Positions 30,304 to 41,870 of a stretch of 64,000 nucleotides of DNA are shown here, one piece after another (positions within the stretch are counted from its first letter, which is position 1; each line of letters starts with the position of its first letter). The notes below the pieces were generated by a model. It saw only the letters and a list, made by a program, of their open reading frames with translations, was not told the origin of the DNA and made no database searches. Location of the stretch: assembly GCA_037954665.1 (NCBI GenBank), contig JBBMOL010000204.1:310001-374000 (forward strand). The letters are read 5' to 3'. The DNA comes from Laguncularia racemosa (taxonomy: Eukaryota > Streptophyta > Magnoliopsida > Myrtales > Combretaceae). The position numbers were made by a program, and so were the translations under genes.

Positions 30304-31319
30304 TGATGTGCTCAAAACCAAGTCCAAGCACTTTCAAATGAATCAAAGAAACAAACCCCAACTCACAAACATAAACCGGTTCAATTGGACTAGAAATTGC
30401 ATGAACCCTATTGGAATTTTGTTGAAATCCAAAGGTCCAAAAATGCAATCAACAATCTAACAAGGTTAAACTTCACCAAATAACAACAAATATAAATGAA
30501 ATCCACGTGAATTATACCAAGGAGAATAGATCTAATGCCGTGATTTTATCCTCTACCAATAATCACCATTTACGTCACAAATGATTCCAATATTGATGAC
30601 GATATCAAATACTAAAACAATCAATCTCTTAACATGATATTTGATCACAATTGCAATAAAAAATCTGACCAAGAACATCCAAATAAACTCTAGATATGAC
30701 TCACTAGTGATGAAAAGGAAACACAACAAAGAAGGAATTGATATTACTCTCAATTGCCCTATGTTGCACTCGCTACAATTTCAACTCTTGGAAATTGAAA
30801 TTGATAAGAGAAATTGGATCTAAGGAAACCCTAAGTCCTCTCACGAATATGTGAAGTGTATTCTAAAAATTTGTTTCCTCCTCAAACCCTACTATAAGCA
30901 AGTATTTATACTTGCTATCCCTAGGGTTAGAAAATGGTCAAAAATTACAAGTATGCCACTTTTAAGGTGGCCGGTCCTAAATGGAAATTACAATAAAAAT
31001 GAAAGTGCCCCAAAAGAAAATACAACATAAAATAGTCCATAAAACAATTACAGAGTACAAAATATTATAAATCTTCGTGAGCCAATGCTTCATAATGGAA
31101 ATAATCGCTGCGGGCCTTTGAATGCAAAGTTGATGATGTCTCCTGGCCATTAACTAACGTATGACTTGTTGGCGTCCCATGGAGAATTATTATTGTACTT
31201 GTAAGATTATTTCTCAAATAATTATTAGATGAAAAGAAATGACGTAAAATATGAGTGATTTGGATCATCATCTAAATCGAGTTCTGAAAGTGTCGATGGT
31301 GCCGGAAATTTTCCAATCA
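30304..31319 (-). repeat. NA5 5' LTR, 1016 bp
   Basis: TGATGTGCTCAAAACC to TTTTCCAATCA, then the duplication TCTAT. Near-identical to the 3' LTR by eye, so NA5 is younger than NA4. Confidence 0.92.
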
Positions 31320-31324
31320 TCTAT

Positions 31325-32149
31325 GGACTGACTTAAACCGACGTTGAGCTGAGCTGACAAATCCTATGGAAGAGCTAGCATGATGAAGAAAATTTTATTT
31401 GTAATTATTATTTACTTGGACTATTTATGTTGTAATCTTTTTGGGACACTTTCATTTGCTTGTAATTGTCTTTGAGGATTGACCACCTTAAAAGTGGCAT
31501 AGTTATAATTTTTTGAACTTTTTAACCCTAAAGGGAGCAAGCATAAATACTTGCTTAAGTAAGGTTTTGAGGGGTTAGCCAAAATTTTCAGAAATAGAAC
31601 ACATTTCATGTGTGTGGTTAGGGTTTTTCCTAAAATCGAAATTGCTCTTATCAATTTCAATACCAAGAATTGAAATTGTGGCGAGTTGTAACAAAGAGAA
31701 ATTGTGTGTAATATCAATTCCTTTTTGTTGAGTTTCCTTTTCATCACTAGTGAGTTATATCTAGGGTTGATTAAGATTGTTCTTGGTTAGATTTTGATTT
31801 CATTTGAAATCATTCTATCATGTTATAAAATTGATTAGTTTTAGCATTTGTTTTAACCATCAATTTTGCTATATATTGTGGCATAGATTACCTTATTGGG
31901 AAGGAGGATCATGGCCTTGTTTTTTATTGTTGATGATTGTTAGTCACATGGGATTTCAAGTGTGTTTAGTGTTGCAATTGAGGATTTCATCATTGTAATA
32001 TTGTTTCCTTGAAAACTATAACATTTGGATCATCTTACATCATTAGGGTTCATGCAATTCTTGTAACTTTGAATCAAAATTAGATTAGTCATTTGAAGAT
32101 TGCAGTTGATCCAATGACATGTGCTTAAACCCCCCTTTTAGGCACATCA
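31325..32149 (+). repeat. NA4 5' LTR, second part
   Basis: Resumes after NA5 and its duplication and ends TTAGGCACATCA, followed by TCTTTTGGTATTAGAGC (primer site 32150-32166, one change). TATA element near 31538 (AGCAAGCATAAATACTTGCT). Confidence 0.87.
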
Positions 32150-33772
32150 TCTTTTGGTATTAGAGCTCAAGTTAAGAGAAGGGATTAGTGTTTGTTGATT
32201 TCGTGATCTTCATTATCAATTAGGGTTCTTCATTTCTTTTAATCCGAAATTGTATGTGTATGGAGGATTGAGTTGCTTAATTGTATTGTTGAGGAGTTGT
32301 AATTGTTGTATGTTGAAGTAGAATTTAAGGTCTTGTTGTAGCTCCTTGTTGTTGAGAATTTCCATGAAGGGAAGGAGTAGAAGTACATTTTCTTGATTCA
32401 AAATTCAGAACTTAAAAATTACCTCATTTGTGAAGAAAGTGGAAGTGTATTCCTTGCTTGTGTGTTTTCAGAAATAAGGAGTATTCTTGTGCATTTTCAG
32501 AATTGAATTATGTGGAGTATATGGAAGCTATTTGATTTTCAAAACACACATTAAGTGGTAGAAGTTATTGTGTGTTCATTTGAATTTGAAAGTTACTTCT
32601 TACCAATTGTGGAAAGGTTGCAATAAGTGAAACTATTTGAATTTGAATTAAGCTGGCTTTGTAAAGTTGCGGTTTGAAATTATGTTTGAAGTGGAGGAGT
32701 GCAATGTGTGGAAGTGTGTATGTGTGTGTGTGCTGCACCGTGAGTGAGGGGAGTGTGTGTGTGGCATTGTGTTTGTGTGTTAAGTGAATGGTATGTGTGT
32801 GTGGTGTTGTTTGTGTATGTTGATTGAAGGAATTGCAACGTGGTGTCCTTGAGCTTGCCGTGAGGAAGAGTAGCGTTTCTTTGTGATCATTTGTGATCAC
32901 TTGGAAAAAGTGGAAAATTTGAAAACAAAGAAGAGCAAAAGGAGAGTTGATGATTTCAGAATTGTAGTTTGAATTTTGAAAGCAAAGGAGAGTGAATGGA
33001 CTGTTGATGATTTCAGAATTGTGGTTGTCTTTTACCATTTCCAGATTTGAAGAGTGTGGAGAAAAGGGAATTATTTCAATTCAAACACCATTTTTTAAGT
33101 TGAAAGAAGTTATTGTGTGATAGTTAAGTAAATGACTATTTGAATTTGAATTTGCTTCTTACTATTTATAGAAGAGGTTACATTTAAAGTGGAATTTGAA
33201 TTTGTTGTTGCCTTATTTGTAAGTGGCGGTGTGAAGTGAGTTGTTGTGAGTGGCTAATTGGAGTTGTATAGTGAAGGGATGTTGCAACGTGAAGTATGAG
33301 TGTGTTAAGGTGAAAGTGCTACACGTGAAGTAAGTTGTGGTGAAGATAGTGCACCATAAGTGAATTGTTGATTGTGTGTGTATATGTGGCAGAGTGAATG
33401 TGTAAGTAAGGGAATTGCCACTTGTGAATTTGTGCATTTGTGTGTAATGTAAGGTGCTGCACATTGTGGTTATTTATAGTGTAAAATCATGGCAAGAAAA
33501 GGAAGGTTTGAGTAGTAGAATTTGAATTCAAAAACAAACATTAAAGTGTGAAAGTAATTGAAACTTATTACTTAAACACTTGTTGGTTGAATTTAATTTC
33601 TTAACTACTTGGAATTATTTATTTGTGCTTCAATTATTTTATTTGACTTTACTTGAAGTGACAATAAGTATTTCTTGTATTGGTTGTGTGTGTACCATGG
33701 GTGTGTGAGGGTGTGTTGTCGTGGTGTATGTAGTGAAGTGTGTTGTTAACTTGTTGAAGTTAGTTAGCAACC
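32150..33772 (+). other. NA4 primer site and leader
   Basis: Long TG-rich non-coding leader with two related blocks (about 32600-32760 and 33170-33480), so part of it seems duplicated. No gag. Confidence 0.7.
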
Positions 33773-34210
33773 ATGTCAAATGATGTGTATACTTCTACTA
33801 TTTTGGTACATCAAGTATTGACTTCTTCTCCAACCATTGATGATGAACAAAGAGAAAATTTGTTCCATACTATTTGTAGGGTATAAGGAAACTTGTGCGT
33901 AATTATTGTTGATGGTGGTAGTTGTACTAAAGTTGTAACTGCATCATTAGTATCGAAGTTGAAACTTGTAACTACCCCGCATGCTAAACCCTATACATTA
34001 GGTTGGTTGAATGATTAGGATGGTCTTTGTGTGACCCAAAGGGCTAAGGTACCCTTTAGCTAGGGGATAAATACTGTGATGAAATCGAGTATGATATTTT
34101 ACCTATGTGTGCATCCCATATATTGCTTGGGAAGCCTTAGTTATATGACATGAGGGTCTTACATGATGGCTTTAGAATACTTATGTATTCCAAAAGGAGG
34201 GAAAATGTAT
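33773..34210 (+). pseudogene. NA4 stand-alone retropepsin, decayed
   Basis: ATG at 33773 gives MSNDVYTSTILVHQ, then R-E-N-L-F-H-T, a stop replacing Gln in C-R-V-x-G-N-L-C, the active site I-I-V-D-G-G-S-C-T-K-V-V, and a further stop in W-L-N-D-x-D. The frame is lost near 34060. No gag precedes it. Same layout as NA1, NA3, NA7 and NA10. Confidence 0.78.
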
Positions 34211-34795
34211 TATTCTGGATCCAATGTCGCGTTCAGAGGTTTTAAAAGGTTCAGCAATAAATCTGTAGACCATCAAAGATTTATGAGAATCATAACCACA
34301 TTGACCAACCTTTAGAGGGCCACATTGTATAGAAGCAGACATGCCAACCTTTAGAGGTATTAGAGGCTCATGAGCAGTTGAGTAAACCATTGGAGAATTC
34401 TGAGGGTTAGAGTCATATGAGCCCATCATCAGAGAGCCAGACTGTTTAGAGACAGTTGTGTTCACCTTCAGAGGTTTTAGAGGGCTGTGAGCAGTTGGGC
34501 CAACATTAAAGGGCCGTGAGGGTCAGCGCCATACAGATGAGCTAGAGAAGGAGAAAACAATTTCAGTGGAATGGGTTAAGACAGGGAAGACTTCAGTGGA
34601 TAATGGGTTATTGTTTGTGTTGTAAATGAGATACATCCTAGAAATGGAGGAGAGAAAACAATCACCCCCTATGGTATTTCAGATATTGGGATTCTATAGT
34701 GATACTTCTTTAGGTGGCTTGCTAAGAGGAAACAGAGTCTCTACTACATTTGATCTGTTAAATTTGAGGACAAATCGTTTTGAGGCCTGAGGAGA
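34211..34795 (+). pseudogene. NA4 39-bp repeats, linker and integrase tail
   Basis: The 39-bp units run from 34230 to about 34510 with P-L-E-like phrases (CCTTTAGAGGTATTAGAGGC at 34351). They are followed by M-R-Y-I-L-E-M-E-E-R-K-Q-S-P-P and N-L-R-T-N-R-F-E-A just before the polypurine tract GAGGCCTGAGGAGA (34782-34795). Confidence 0.7.
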
Positions 34796-35823
34796 TGATA
34801 GGAATCAAAATCCGTTAAGACCTATCATTAGGGCAAGAGCCAAAGGATTCAAATCTTAGCGATGGGGGCCCATTTTGAGCACATCGACCTTAGAATTATT
34901 TGTTTACTAACCTCTTTTCTCTTATTCATGTATTGTATATTCCAACAGGCGCACTTATCATGCTTTATAGGGCGATGGACAAACTCACTAAGACTCAGCT
35001 TGTGGGTTATCCATGGCCCGACCTAAACCGGCGTTGAGTTGGGCCGATGAATCCTATGGAAGAGCTAGCATGATGAAGACTATTTTTATTTGTAATTATT
35101 ATTCACTTGGACTATTTATGTTGTAATCTTTTTGGGACACTTTCATTTGCTTGTAATTGTATTTTAGGACCGGTGACCCTAAAGGTGACTTGTAATTTTG
35201 TGAATTTTTTAACCCTAAAGGGAGCAAGTATAAGTAAGGTTTTGAGGGGTTAGCCAAAATTTTAGAAATAGAACACATTTCATGTGTGAGGTTAGGGTTT
35301 TTCCTAAAATCTAAATTGCTCTTATCAATTTCAATATTAAGAATTGAAATTGTGGTGAGTTGCAACAAAGAGAAATTGTGAGTAATATCAATTCCTTTTT
35401 GTTATGTTTCCTTTTCATCACTAGTGAGTTATATCTAGGGTTGATTAGGATTGTTCTTGGTCAGATTTTGATTTCATTTAAAATCATTCTATCATGTTAT
35501 AAAATGATTGGTTTTAGCATTTGTTTTAACCATCAATTTTTCTATATGTTGTAGCATGGATTACCTTATTGGGAAGGAAGATCACAGCCTTGTTTTTTAT
35601 TGTTGATGATTGTTAATCACGTGGGATTTCAAGTGTGTTTAGTGTTGCAATTGAGGATTTCATCATTGCAGTATTGTTTCTTTGAAAACTATAACATTCG
35701 AATCATCTTACGTCATTAGGGTTCACACAATTCTTGTAACTTTTGAACTAAAATTGGATTAGTCGTGTGAAGATTGCAAATGATCCAATTACATGTGCTT
35801 AAACCCGCCTTTTAGGCACATCA
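34796..35823 (+). repeat. NA4 3' LTR, 1028 bp
   Basis: TGATAGGAATCAAAATCCG to TTTAGGCACATCA, directly followed by CGTGG of the NA2 target site. It lacks the TATA palindrome: at about 35220 the text is AGCAAGTATAAGTAAGG, so this copy lost the right arm. Confidence 0.9.
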
Positions 35824-35828
35824 CGTGG

Positions 35829-36071
35829 TGTGTGAAGTTAAATAGAGTTGTGTTTATTTCGTAGGTGATTTAATTGTTGTGATGGGTGAAGTGTTCATGT
35901 AGTGAAAGGAGTATGCTGCAATTGTTTTAGACTATATTTGAATTTTGACAAACTAAATCCATAACTATGTCAAATGACAATGTGAATGGGAGAATTGGCA
36001 ATGAGGCTAATAGCCAAGTTGGTGGAGGATAAGGTCATCATATTGCAGGTGGGAGAACTTTGGAGGAACAG
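35829..36071 (+). pseudogene. NA2 leader end and gag start
   Basis: Leader resumes after NA4. Gag starts at ATG 35967 (MSNDNVNGRIGNEANSQVGG), matching NA9 at 53021. An in-frame TAA follows soon (GGAGGATAA). Interrupted at 36071 by a solo LTR. Confidence 0.8.
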
Positions 36072-37809
36072 TGATGGGTGTCGAATCCAACAAAAGTAAA
36101 ACCTACTCCTAGACAATTATATGATTTGCATATAGTGGTGAGTAGGGTCGAATCCATAGAGATTGGTTAAACTTATTTCTATTCGAGAACAAAAGGAAAA
36201 GAAAAATGGGGGGGTTTTGTTTGTGAATCAAAATAAAGTAAAACAAGGTAAGAAAATCGGATATTAATAAAAGCCTAGCCAAAGGAATCAAGATAGTTTA
36301 ATTCTAGGAATTGATCATCGATGCAAATGTTTTCTATTCTTAGTTTTAGATAAACTGGTTATGGTTATTAACATGCTCTAACAACCTATCTCTCCTTACT
36401 TCCTCGATAACCTCAGACAAGCGCTTTGAATTATTTCTCTTATTGATTAAACAACCCTAGACAAGCACTTAGGATTTAATCTATCAATAGCATTAAGATC
36501 TAGAGAGACCACCAATTCATGCCAGTAGATTATAAGATAACCTATTTAAACATGATCACACACCTCCAAAACATGAATTCGATCATCTCTTTTATAACCA
36601 AACATGTTATTGCGTCACTAAGACTAGAACAATCAAACAATTACGGATTTAACGTGCTAGTTGACAATATATTAACTTGCTAATTGAGTAGAAGAGCTCT
36701 ATTCATACCAATCAACAAAGATAATTATGACAAAACGATCAGAAGATATATGAATACCTGAAAGCAAAGAATAGAATAAATACAAGTCAATTAGACCTCA
36801 CAATTCGTGGAGAATTAAACATCTATGACCCTTTGGCTAGAAAAGTAGCTTAGCTACTCATGTTCATCAATAAAACGAAAAATAAAAATAAAAACATAAC
36901 AAGCCTCTGTTTCCGGCTGCTTGCTCTGCCTCCGCGTTTCCTTCTTGTCTCCAAGGTGATCCAAGATTCAAAGATTCAAAGTTTTTTTTTTAACCCTCTA
37001 GGGTTGGCTCTATTTATATTATTAGAGGGATAGCATGTGATCTTTTGCGAGCAAGATACGAAAATGTCTTTCCTTTTCCAAGTAGATTTCGAGAAGTGAA
37101 GATTCGTCTGCCTGGCACGCCCTACCACACGGCCGTGGGTCAAGTCGTGCCATCTTCTGTGCATATTCTTCAAGTCTTCATCTGCAAACAGTGTGCACCA
37201 CGGTTACACACACGGCCAGATTTCAAGCCGTGCCTTCATCTGTGCATAATCTACAAGTCTTCATCCGTGTCCAGTGTGTACCACGGTTACACCCACGGCT
37301 AGATTTCAAGCCGTGCCTTCATCTGGTTGATGTTCCACACTTTCTTCTCCTTGGCACGTCTAGCTTCCACCACGGCTCCAAGCACGGTTTCTCCCACGGC
37401 TTCTACCACGGCCGTGCCTTAAGACGTGTCTCTCTCTGTTCAAAGTCCACATTTCCGCCTTCTTGTCCAGTGAGGGGCACGGTTTGCGCCATGGCCGTGC
37501 CTCAACCCGTGCTTCCAATACACGGCCGTGTACTTCAACCGTGTATCTTCCTATTGATTCAAAACCAAGTACACGGCCATGTACTTCAATTACACGCCCA
37601 TGTACTTCCCTCCGGTGGTGTAAATCCTTGTCTTTGAACCAAGTTGTAGATGGCTTCTCTAATTTACTTGAATTGGCATTCTTGACTCCATTTAACCTGA
37701 TTTATCACGATGATAGAATTAGAGTACCATTTCCTTATGATTTCTATAAAATAAATAATAATTTAACACAATTTATACTATAAAGATTGAGTATAAAATG
37801 GCTCTATCA
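36072..37809 (-). repeat. Solo ATH1-type LTR, 1738 bp, duplication AACAG
   Basis: Inverse of 34-1714: plus TGATGGGTGTCGAATCC to GGCTCTATCA. AACAG at 36067-36071 and 37810-37814. The NA9 gag at about 53120-53140 shows the site without insertion (AGATTAACTTCAAGACC). The palindrome array is at about 37110-37610. It proves that ATH1 LTRs move as a family and recombine to solo LTRs here. Confidence 0.95.
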
Positions 37810-37814
37810 AACAG

Positions 37815-39039
37815 CTTCAAGACCTTACCACTATTGTTGCTACACTAGCAATAAAGATTGATAGGATGATGATGCCATAACCACTAGTGGTGAATCCCCA
37901 TGCACCACCACCTAGTGTAGCTCGTCAAAAAGTTCAAAGGGAGGGAGTAGTAGGAGGAGGAAACGTGGGAAGGAGAGTAGAAGGAGATCATCATGCCTTT
38001 AGAGAGGAGAGGGATGATAACTTTGGGGTCAATCCTTAACCGAATAGGGATTTCAGGCCACTTTGGGGTCTAGAATATGTGAAGCTGCAGATGCCTTCAT
38101 ATGATGGGAAGGGTTTAACAGATGACTACCTAAATTGGGAGGATAAGGTTGAGGGCCTTTTTGAGTATTATGAGATAGATGATAACACCAGAGTTCGTCT
38201 TGTTGTTGTTGAGTTCATAGGGTATGCTGCCTTATGGTGGAAGAATTTGGTGATTAGCAAGCAAAGGGATAGAGAAGCTGAAATTCACACGTTGAGAGAC
38301 ATGAAAAGGGTTCTGAGGAAGAGGTTCATTCCTCAACACTATAGGTAGGAACTGTTTATGCATCTACAGACATTGAGACAAGGAGGAAAAATAGTGGACG
38401 ACTATGTCCAAGAGTTTGAAACTTTAATGATCATATGCGGGTTAGTAGAGCCTCCTGAGCAAACCTTGGCATGTTTTGTGTCTGGGTTAAAGTATGAGAT
38501 AGCCTGTGTTGTAGAGCTTCAGAGGTATAGTACACTTGATGAGGCTATATAGTTCCAATCCATTATGGGTTACTAATAATAGGCCTAGTACTACTACTAA
38601 GCCCATGGGGGTTGATGGTCAGTTGGGTGGACTAAAGAGAGCAGGCGAGCATGTCAAGGCAATAGACAAAGTTACCCTTAGCATAGATAAAGAGAAAATT
38701 ATTTCTAGGAAGGGCAAAGAGGTAGTTAGATCTGATGTTAGGCAGATAGTACCCGGGTTAACTAGTGGGAAGATGCGCCAAATTAAATGCTTCAAATGCA
38801 TGGGATTTGGACATATGGATGCACAGTGTCCTAATAAAAGAGTAATGACAGTGTTGGAGGGCATTGAAGAAGAAGATGAAGAAGAAGTTGTCAAACCTAT
38901 AGATCTATCCATGGCTTGGCAAGAGTACTATGATGATCAGAACGCTAAGACACATGAGGATAAAAAGGGTGAACATTACTTACCTATTAATGTGTTGCAC
39001 AGGGTTTTCACTTTATCTCTAAATGCCGGGGACATATAG
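37815..39039 (+). pseudogene. NA2 gag, main part
   Basis: After the solo LTR gag continues with a coiled, Pro-rich stretch, then the core at 38079-38348 (M-K-L-Q-M-P-S-Y-D-G-K-G, A-A-L-W-W-K-N-L, R-V-L-R-K-R-F-I-P-Q-H-Y-R). TAG follows (38347-38349), then H-L-Q-T-L-R-Q-G-G-K to T-L-D-E-A-I. The zinc knuckle C-F-K-C-M-G-F-G-H-M-D-A-Q-C (about 38790-38835) is intact. The acidic end E-E-D-E-E-E leads to L-P-I-N-V-L-H-R. At least three stops and one frame slip make it non-functional. Confidence 0.88.
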
Positions 39040-39450
39040 AAGGAGAACCTATTCCATACACCTTACCGGATTTGAGGTAACCTTTGTGTGCTATTTATTG
39101 ATAGTGGTAGTTGCACTAATGTTATATCTACTGCATTAGTAGATAATTTACAATTAGCCTCTAGTCTGCATCCTAGCCTTTACAAATTGCATTGGTTGGA
39201 TGACCGAGGTAGCCTACATGTTACATAGAGGACAAAGGTGCCAATCAGTGTAGGAGAAAAATACAGTGATGAGATTATCTGTGATGTGCTTCCCATGTGC
39301 GCATTTCACTTATTATTGGGTAGACCCTAGTTATTTTATAGAAAAGTGTTACATGACAGATTTAGAAACACTTACATGTTTTCAAAGGATGGTATATGGA
39401 TAGTCTTGATGCCTATGTCTCCATCTGAGGTGTGCACTTTCCAAAACCAA
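39040..39450 (+). pseudogene. NA2 retropepsin with DSG active site
   Basis: Directly after gag: E-N-L-F-H-T, then F-I-D-S-G-S-C-T-N-V-I. This is the only DSG form with its Asp kept in the window; the others have DGG, and NA5 has NSG. Stops replace Gln or Trp at four places. It ends M-S-P-S-E-V and meets the LTR at 39451 with no repeats, linker or integrase tail. Confidence 0.82.
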
Positions 39451-39938
39451 TGATAGGAATCAGACTTTTCCAGGACCTATCACCAGGGCCCGAGCTAAGG
39501 GTCTCCAGAATCTAGTTATGAGGGTTTGCTAGAGAAACCTAACCTTGAGAAGTCTAACTCACTTTCTACATCTTTGCACTATAATTTTGATGCATTTCAG
39601 CAGGTTCATTTGTCAGTCTTATAGGATGCAAAAACACCCTTAGTACTGAGTGAATCAGGGTTGTCAACGGAACCTGATTCAAAAGCTTCTTGAAGACCGG
39701 GATCATGAAGGACCATTTCTTTATATATTTACTCTTTTATGAACTATTTTTTGTTGTATTTGGTTTTGGGACACTTTTATTTCTTTGTAACTTTCATTTA
39801 GGGTTAGCCACCTTAAAAGTGGCAAACATGTAATTTTGAGTACTTTTTAACCCTAGGAGTAGCAAGTATAAATACTTGCTTAAGAGAGGGTTTGAGGGGA
39901 TTATCATTTTTCAGATTATATACTTCCTTTCATGTGAT
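39451..39938 (+). repeat. Truncated NA LTR (putative NA2 3' LTR)
   Basis: TGATAGGAATCAGACTTTTCC through the TATA palindrome (39862) to about 39938, where it stops within R/U5 and a minus-strand leader begins. Its U3 differs from the NA2 5' LTR. Confidence 0.7.
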
Positions 39939-41365
39939 AACTTAATGTTACTCAATGACTTTCTTCAAATGTAAATAATAGGTTTGAATTTCAAATAACT
40001 TCCTTTTTCCCCACTCAATGCAATCTAAAAATTGCAAAGATACTTATCAATTTTCGAAAACCTCTACAACAATTCAAAATCACACTATTCAATGCTTCAA
40101 ATTTTCACTTTTGTCAAAAGATCACAATGAGCACTTCTCCTTACTTACTCATGGCAAGCTCAAGAAGACAAGAATATTACTAGTACTCCACAACCACTTC
40201 AACTACAACAAATAGAGTGCAACAAAAACCACAATTAATTAACTCACTTCACTTCTACAATTCGAATCAAAGTGCTAAACTCAAGAACCTCAATTTCTAA
40301 ATTCACAATTACACAAAATCCCTTCTCATAACCAACACTCTAATACCAAAAAGTTGATCTACCTTAAATTCCAAAGCACATGAACACAAAACCAATTGAA
40401 GAACCAATTAACAATTCACAAAATGGTGTAATGCTAAGTAACTTGTGAACCCTAATTTGCATGAAACAAATTGCTCCGATGCCAAATGATGATATGCTCA
40501 CTTATTGATTGCAATTGACAATAACAAATGAAAATTCATACAACAAACTACAAAAGGCATGATTTCAACAAACACACTAAAATCCTTAAAACTCAAGGAG
40601 CTTCCATGGAAATTAGGATAAGCTTCACTTGTAGTTGTAATCTATATAAAGGATAGCACAAAAAAGAACTTAATTCCAATCAATTGAGGCATGACCCTAA
40701 ATTGAAAATGGAACCCTAAATGGCTTGTTCAAGAACAAGTAACCAATTCCAATCATACAATAGATATAAAACACTAGCAACAATTTAAAACAACTTAACA
40801 AATATTGATGTTACTCACAATAATCCTTAAGCTACTCGCCACAATTTCAAGGATAAAATTGATAAGAGTATGAGACATAAAAGGGGTAAGCTTTCCATGA
40901 CAACAATTTTCTGATTTGTGAAATGTTCAAAAGTCCCTTACAAACCCTACTTAGCAAGTATTTATACTTGCTCCAATTAGGGTTAAAATGTCCAAACAAT
41001 TACACCTATACCACTAAGTGGTCGGTTCTAATTAAAAAAATATATAAACAAATAAAAAATGTCCCAAAAAATGATTACAAAGTGATCGATTCAAAAATAA
41101 AAAGACAGAGTACAAAGATGGTCTTCAAAGAGCCGATTCTTCAAATCAATTGAGTTCATCGCAGGCCGTTAGATGTAAGTTCGATGATGTTCCCAATTTG
41201 ATCAATAGTGTAGGTTATTTAACATCCTGTAAAGACTGGTCACTATACCTACTATAATAAAATTCAAACATTATTAGATAAGGAAATGGATACATGTGAG
41301 CAATTTGGATCATACATCCAAATCAGGTTCCCTAACTATTGGGATCGTAGGGTAGATTCCTATTA
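39939..41365 (-). mobile_element. NA6 fragment: leader, primer site and 5' LTR
   Basis: Minus-strand leader (39939-40336), primer site (plus CACTCTAATACCAAAAAG, 40336-40353) and a 1011-bp LTR (40355-41365, TGATCTACC to GATTCCTATTA) with B-type U3. A second primer-like sequence (plus TTGCTCCGATGCCAAATGA, about 40471-40489) lies inside the LTR. It may be the missing 5' side of NA1. Confidence 0.68.
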
Positions 41366-41870
41366 GGTATGTGTGTATGTGTATAGATGATGTGTAGTGT
41401 GTGCGAGAATGGGTGTATGTGTATGGAAGGTGTGTGGTATATGTAGAGTATGTGTGTATGTGAATAGAAGGTGTGTGGTGTGTGGATATGTGTGTGTGGG
41501 TATAGAAGGTGTGTGATGTGTGCGGGTATATGTGTGTGTGTATGGAAGGTGTGGTATATGTGGGTATGTGTGTATGTGTATGAAAGGTATGTGTAGTGTG
41601 TACGAAGTATATAGGTATTTTTGTATTGGTGGTGTGAGGTGTATGTGTATATGTGAATGGAAGGTGTGTGGTGTGCGAATACGTGTGTGTGGGTATGGAA
41701 GGTGTGTATGGTGTAAGCGGGTATGTGTGTATGTGTATGAAAGGTGTGTGTAGTGTATGCGGAGTATATGTGTATGTGTGTGTTGACGTATGAGACGTGT
41801 GTGGGGTATGTGTGTATGTATGCACTAGTGGTGTATGTGGGTGCATGTAGACTTAAGGAGAAAAGAGGAT
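41366..41870. repeat. GT-rich minisatellite, about 40-bp imperfect unit
   Basis: Some ten units of the form TGTGTGTATGTGTATGGAAG + GTGTGTGGTGTGTG. Almost no C on the plus strand. Open frames of over 100 residues here are His/Thr/Tyr/Pro low-complexity translations, not genes. It may have grown from the TG-rich leader of an NA element. Confidence 0.85.

Larger units (their letters stand above)
26306..31319 (-). mobile_element. NA5, complete G-type element, 5014 bp, duplication TCTAT
   Basis: 3' LTR 26306-27320 (1015 bp), polypurine tract, integrase-tail relic, protease, gag, leader, primer site (30286-30303), 5' LTR 30304-31319 (1016 bp). TCTAT flanks at 26301-26305 and 31320-31324. Coding content is gag plus protease only; RT, RNase H and integrase core are absent. 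Comparable to TR-GAG-type non-autonomous elements described in plants. Confidence 0.93.
26086..35823 (+). mobile_element. NA4, P-type element carrying NA5
   Basis: 5' LTR 26086-26305 joined to 31325-32149 (1045 bp), primer site 32150 (TGGTATTAGAGC), leader to 33772, protease, 39-bp repeats, linker, 3' LTR 34796-35823 (1028 bp). The target duplication is TGTGG/CGTGG with one change, in keeping with age. NA5 sits in the 5' LTR with a perfect duplication. No gag, RT or integrase core. Confidence 0.85.
5228..39938 (+). mobile_element. NA2, G-type element split by nested insertions
   Basis: Reassembling the + strand pieces gives 5' LTR (5228-6087), primer site, leader (6088-6896 joined to 25927-26085 and 35829 onward), gag (35967-36071 joined to 37815-39039), protease (39040-39440) and a truncated LTR (39451-39938). 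The CRM composite, NA4 and a solo LTR are removed with one copy of each target duplication. The joined leader and gag agree with the NA9 copy, which lacks these insertions. The two terminal LTRs differ in U3 (TGATGGGAATCTACCC against TGATAGGAATCAGAC). Either U3 exchange or a second element is therefore involved, and I keep the pairing tentative. There is no RT or integrase. Confidence 0.62.

Noticed and set aside
2497..41365. NA1 as one element with LTRs 2497-3398 and 40355-41365
   Set aside because: The leader at 39939 would fit, but the two LTRs have different U3 types and no common target duplication was found. Kept as a possibility only.
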